Below, piece by piece: positions 61,943-64,000 of a stretch of 64,000 nucleotides of DNA. Below the pieces are notes generated by a model. The model worked only from the letters and a program-made list of their open reading frames with translations. It did no database searches and was not told where the DNA came from. Source of the DNA: Psoroptes ovis (Eukaryota; Arthropoda; Arachnida; Sarcoptiformes; Psoroptidae); NCBI GenBank assembly GCA_002943765.1, contig PQWQ01000045.1:1-64000 (forward strand), read 5' to 3'. A program made the position numbers and the translations under genes. Position 1 is the stretch's first letter. The number at the start of each line of letters is the position of its first letter.

Positions 61943-63254
61943 TTCAATGAATTGAGTTAATATCCGTTCAAAGAAGGAAACATTTGAATGGAAATTTAGC
62001 AAAATCAATTTCACAAATCAAACAAATTCAAATTAAATCAAATAATTTCGAGTAGTCTGCAAGTGAAGAGCAACATCGACAATGATTCGAATGCCGTTTG
62101 TTAGTTAATTGATCGAATTAATCGACAAAGGTGTCATATTGGCCAGAGGAGTGAGAACGCGCCCACTCTAACTCAATTGTCGATCAATAAAGGTGGAGCA
62201 TATTGGCTTGTTGTCAGTTGGCTGCTTCTTTCACTGAACCAGTAGTGAGACATGCATTGTGAGTGTTTGGTCCGTAATCAAATGGAAATCACTCGATTCA
62301 GTGCAGACCAGGCCTTTGCTTATCAGCCATTTGAATCTTGCACTTAACTTATGTTTGAGAGAATTAGTAATGATTGCAGGTCATTATTATCACAACTATC
62401 TGCTAATGGATCGACAGACACAGCACTGATCTAAGCTGCTTTGGTTTGGCTCTGCATGAGACTAATCCATTGATTAAAACTAATTAATAGGCAATTATTC
62501 AGACTATGCATTTGCGTGGCTGTCAGATTAGCATTGCTTGCTATTCGTAGATTGCATCACGGTTCCATCCATTTGAGCATTGATTTGTGACCAGGTGAAT
62601 GTGAAGCAAACTAATTGAGTGATTTCCATTCACAAAAATGAATTACACGTGCATTTGTTGTTGATTTGTTCAGATTTATTGAATCAGAACCAAATTGCAA
62701 TTAAAAAATTGTGCATTTAGCAAAAAGTGTAGGGGCCACTCGAAATTGAATGATTGTGAGGACTAGAGGCGCCACAGCCATTAGCAGTGATCATCGACTG
62801 TTCCATTATTATGCTAGATTTGAGCCAATGTTTGATTCAATTGTTTGCGGATTATAACTTTCGAGTTGAGTGGATTGTAATGGATCTCAATAACTCGGCT
62901 AGAATACGCTCTCAGCACTGGATTTGCATTTGGCTGTGAGAGCACTGCATTAGCCTTGCTCAGTTGTCCATAAAAATAACAATTGATTCAAATCAATGGG
63001 ATCAGCTTACATGCATGCAATTCAATTTGTTGCTGAGTTGGGTGTGTGGGAAACAATTTTGATTATTATTATGGAAATGAATGGCCAATATGCTGGAATT
63101 GAATACAAATTAACAATTCATTTGATAGCATGTAACCAGATAGTCAAATTACATGTATAATTAACAATTAGTCAACTAAATAACCCATCGGATTATCAGC
63201 ATTTCATTTCAATTCAATTCAATTCAATTACCATTCATTCGCTTCATTCGTCGT
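61943..63254. other. homeobrain 5' region / PEX11 3' flank
   Basis: 1.3 kb with no gene. It should hold the homeobrain promoter. An AATTC pentamer repeat lies at about 63206-63230. Nothing else recognised. Confidence 0.65.
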
Positions 63255-63997
63255 TTATCGTTTCAATAAAAATATCATCGACGAAATCAGGCCCAGCACA
63301 CCGACACCGACAGCAGAGAGTTGCATTTTTTGTAATGAATGCAAACACAGCACAATATCACAGACATTCTTGGCCAATTCTAATGACAGCGCTTTGTTCA
63401 TACAAATCAACTCCATGATTGTCATCTCACATTTTTCGTTGATCATTTTCAATTGGTAGATGCCTTTCACAGCGGCCAGCGCAGAAGAATAAAGCAGATA
63501 TGACTGACTGAGCTTAGCGAATCGTTCTTCATTGCAGCGAATGACACCTATTCGGGACAGCCAGATAATGTTGTCGCAAAGCAGATACAGCGCATATGAT
63601 ATACGGGACAGAGACAGGGTCGTGCGAATCAAATTGTCTTGCAAACGCATCGAATGTATTGACTGATTGAATGCTTCGGTAAATTTACCGAATCGCAAAG
63701 CTATCATTGATTGAATCGTTCGATAATCAGATTTAGACAAAGTAAGCGTGAATATGAAATACCTTGTCGAGAAAGGGCCATCATTGATTCGATTTGTTGC
63801 AACCGTAATACTGCTTCGTGGTCATTGCCAATCTTGCTTCGAATAGCCCACATCAAATGTGAGGCATATTGCACTATTCTAAACATAAGAAGATATCATT
63901 TTATTAAATTATAATCAATAAACATCCCATTATTGACTTACTTGAATACTCTTTCGCGATCATCGCTGTAAATGTTGAATTTTAATACTGGATCCAT
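63255..63997 (-). CDS. Peroxisomal membrane protein PEX11
   Basis: Three exons: 63997-63942, 63878-63763 and 63700-63255; introns 63 and 62 nt; 205 residues. It begins MDPVLKFNIYSDDRERVFK and continues IVQYASHLMWAIRSK, the amphipathic N-terminal helix region typical of PEX11, then LRFGKFTEAFNQSIHSM. Hydrophobic stretches are SRISYALYLLCDNIIWLSRI and a C-terminal VGVGVLGLISSMIFLL, ending KR*. PEX11 sits in the peroxisome membrane, bends it and promotes division with fission factors. The protein resembles the PEX11 alpha/beta type and is slightly shorter than the human proteins. The 5' UTR and promoter lie beyond the window; only 3 bases precede the ATG. Confidence 0.9.
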
Positions 63998-64000
63998 TTT

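Noticed and set aside
61943..62014. N-terminal extension of homeobrain starting at 62014
   Set aside because: It begins with GTG, not ATG; two adjacent ATGs at 61942 and 61939 are the first valid starts.

Overview
The window is AT-rich, intron-bearing nuclear DNA of an animal. The gene families are a secreted class-2 semaphorin, Otp, Rx and Homeobrain homeodomain proteins, type-1 isopentenyl-diphosphate isomerase, PEX11 and an arthropod-style gustatory receptor. Many introns are only 57-112 nt (three exact 57-mers in one gene) and some genes are very tightly packed, while the semaphorin carries introns of 8-23 kb. This fits a small-genome arthropod, most likely an acariform mite. The species call is an inference, not something the sequence states.

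Left end (1-3.75 kb): a tandem minisatellite of 35-36 bp units in two variants, continuing off the window edge and bordered by diverged units in inverted orientation. 4.0-5.56 kb (minus): a five-exon gustatory-receptor-like seven-transmembrane gene with an in-frame TAG that is either a nonsense lesion or hidden by an in-phase 57-nt intron. 6.8-44.8 kb (minus): a complete Sema2a gene reconstructed exon by exon (13 coding exons, 721 codons, all phases consistent), with two alternative signal-peptide exons 7.6 kb apart that both end in the same phase and both fit the same acceptor. Its introns hold two mariner-type MITEs (a third lies just 3' of the gene), a foldback element with hAT-like ends, several hairpins and many microsatellites.

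44.8-50.7 kb shows no gene and should hold 5' control sequence for Sema2a and otp. 50.7-61.9 kb is the most notable part: otp (+), Idi (-), Rx (+) and homeobrain (-) in about 11 kb. This is the ancient HRO (homeobrain-rax-orthopedia) PRD-class homeobox cluster, very compact, with a mevalonate-pathway enzyme gene inserted on the opposite strand. All three homeobox genes encode VWFQNR on a separate 20-nt microexon with identical intron phases, and none of the models contains a recognisable C-terminal OAR motif. The right edge (63.25-64.0 kb, minus) holds a complete three-exon PEX11 coding region whose ATG is 4 bases from the window end.

How the genes work together: Sema2a is a secreted axon-guidance cue. 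Otp, Rx and Hbn are neural and anterior patterning transcription factors. Idi supplies DMAPP for isoprenoids, and PEX11 controls peroxisome division. Apart from the homeobox cluster, the neighbours look functionally unrelated.
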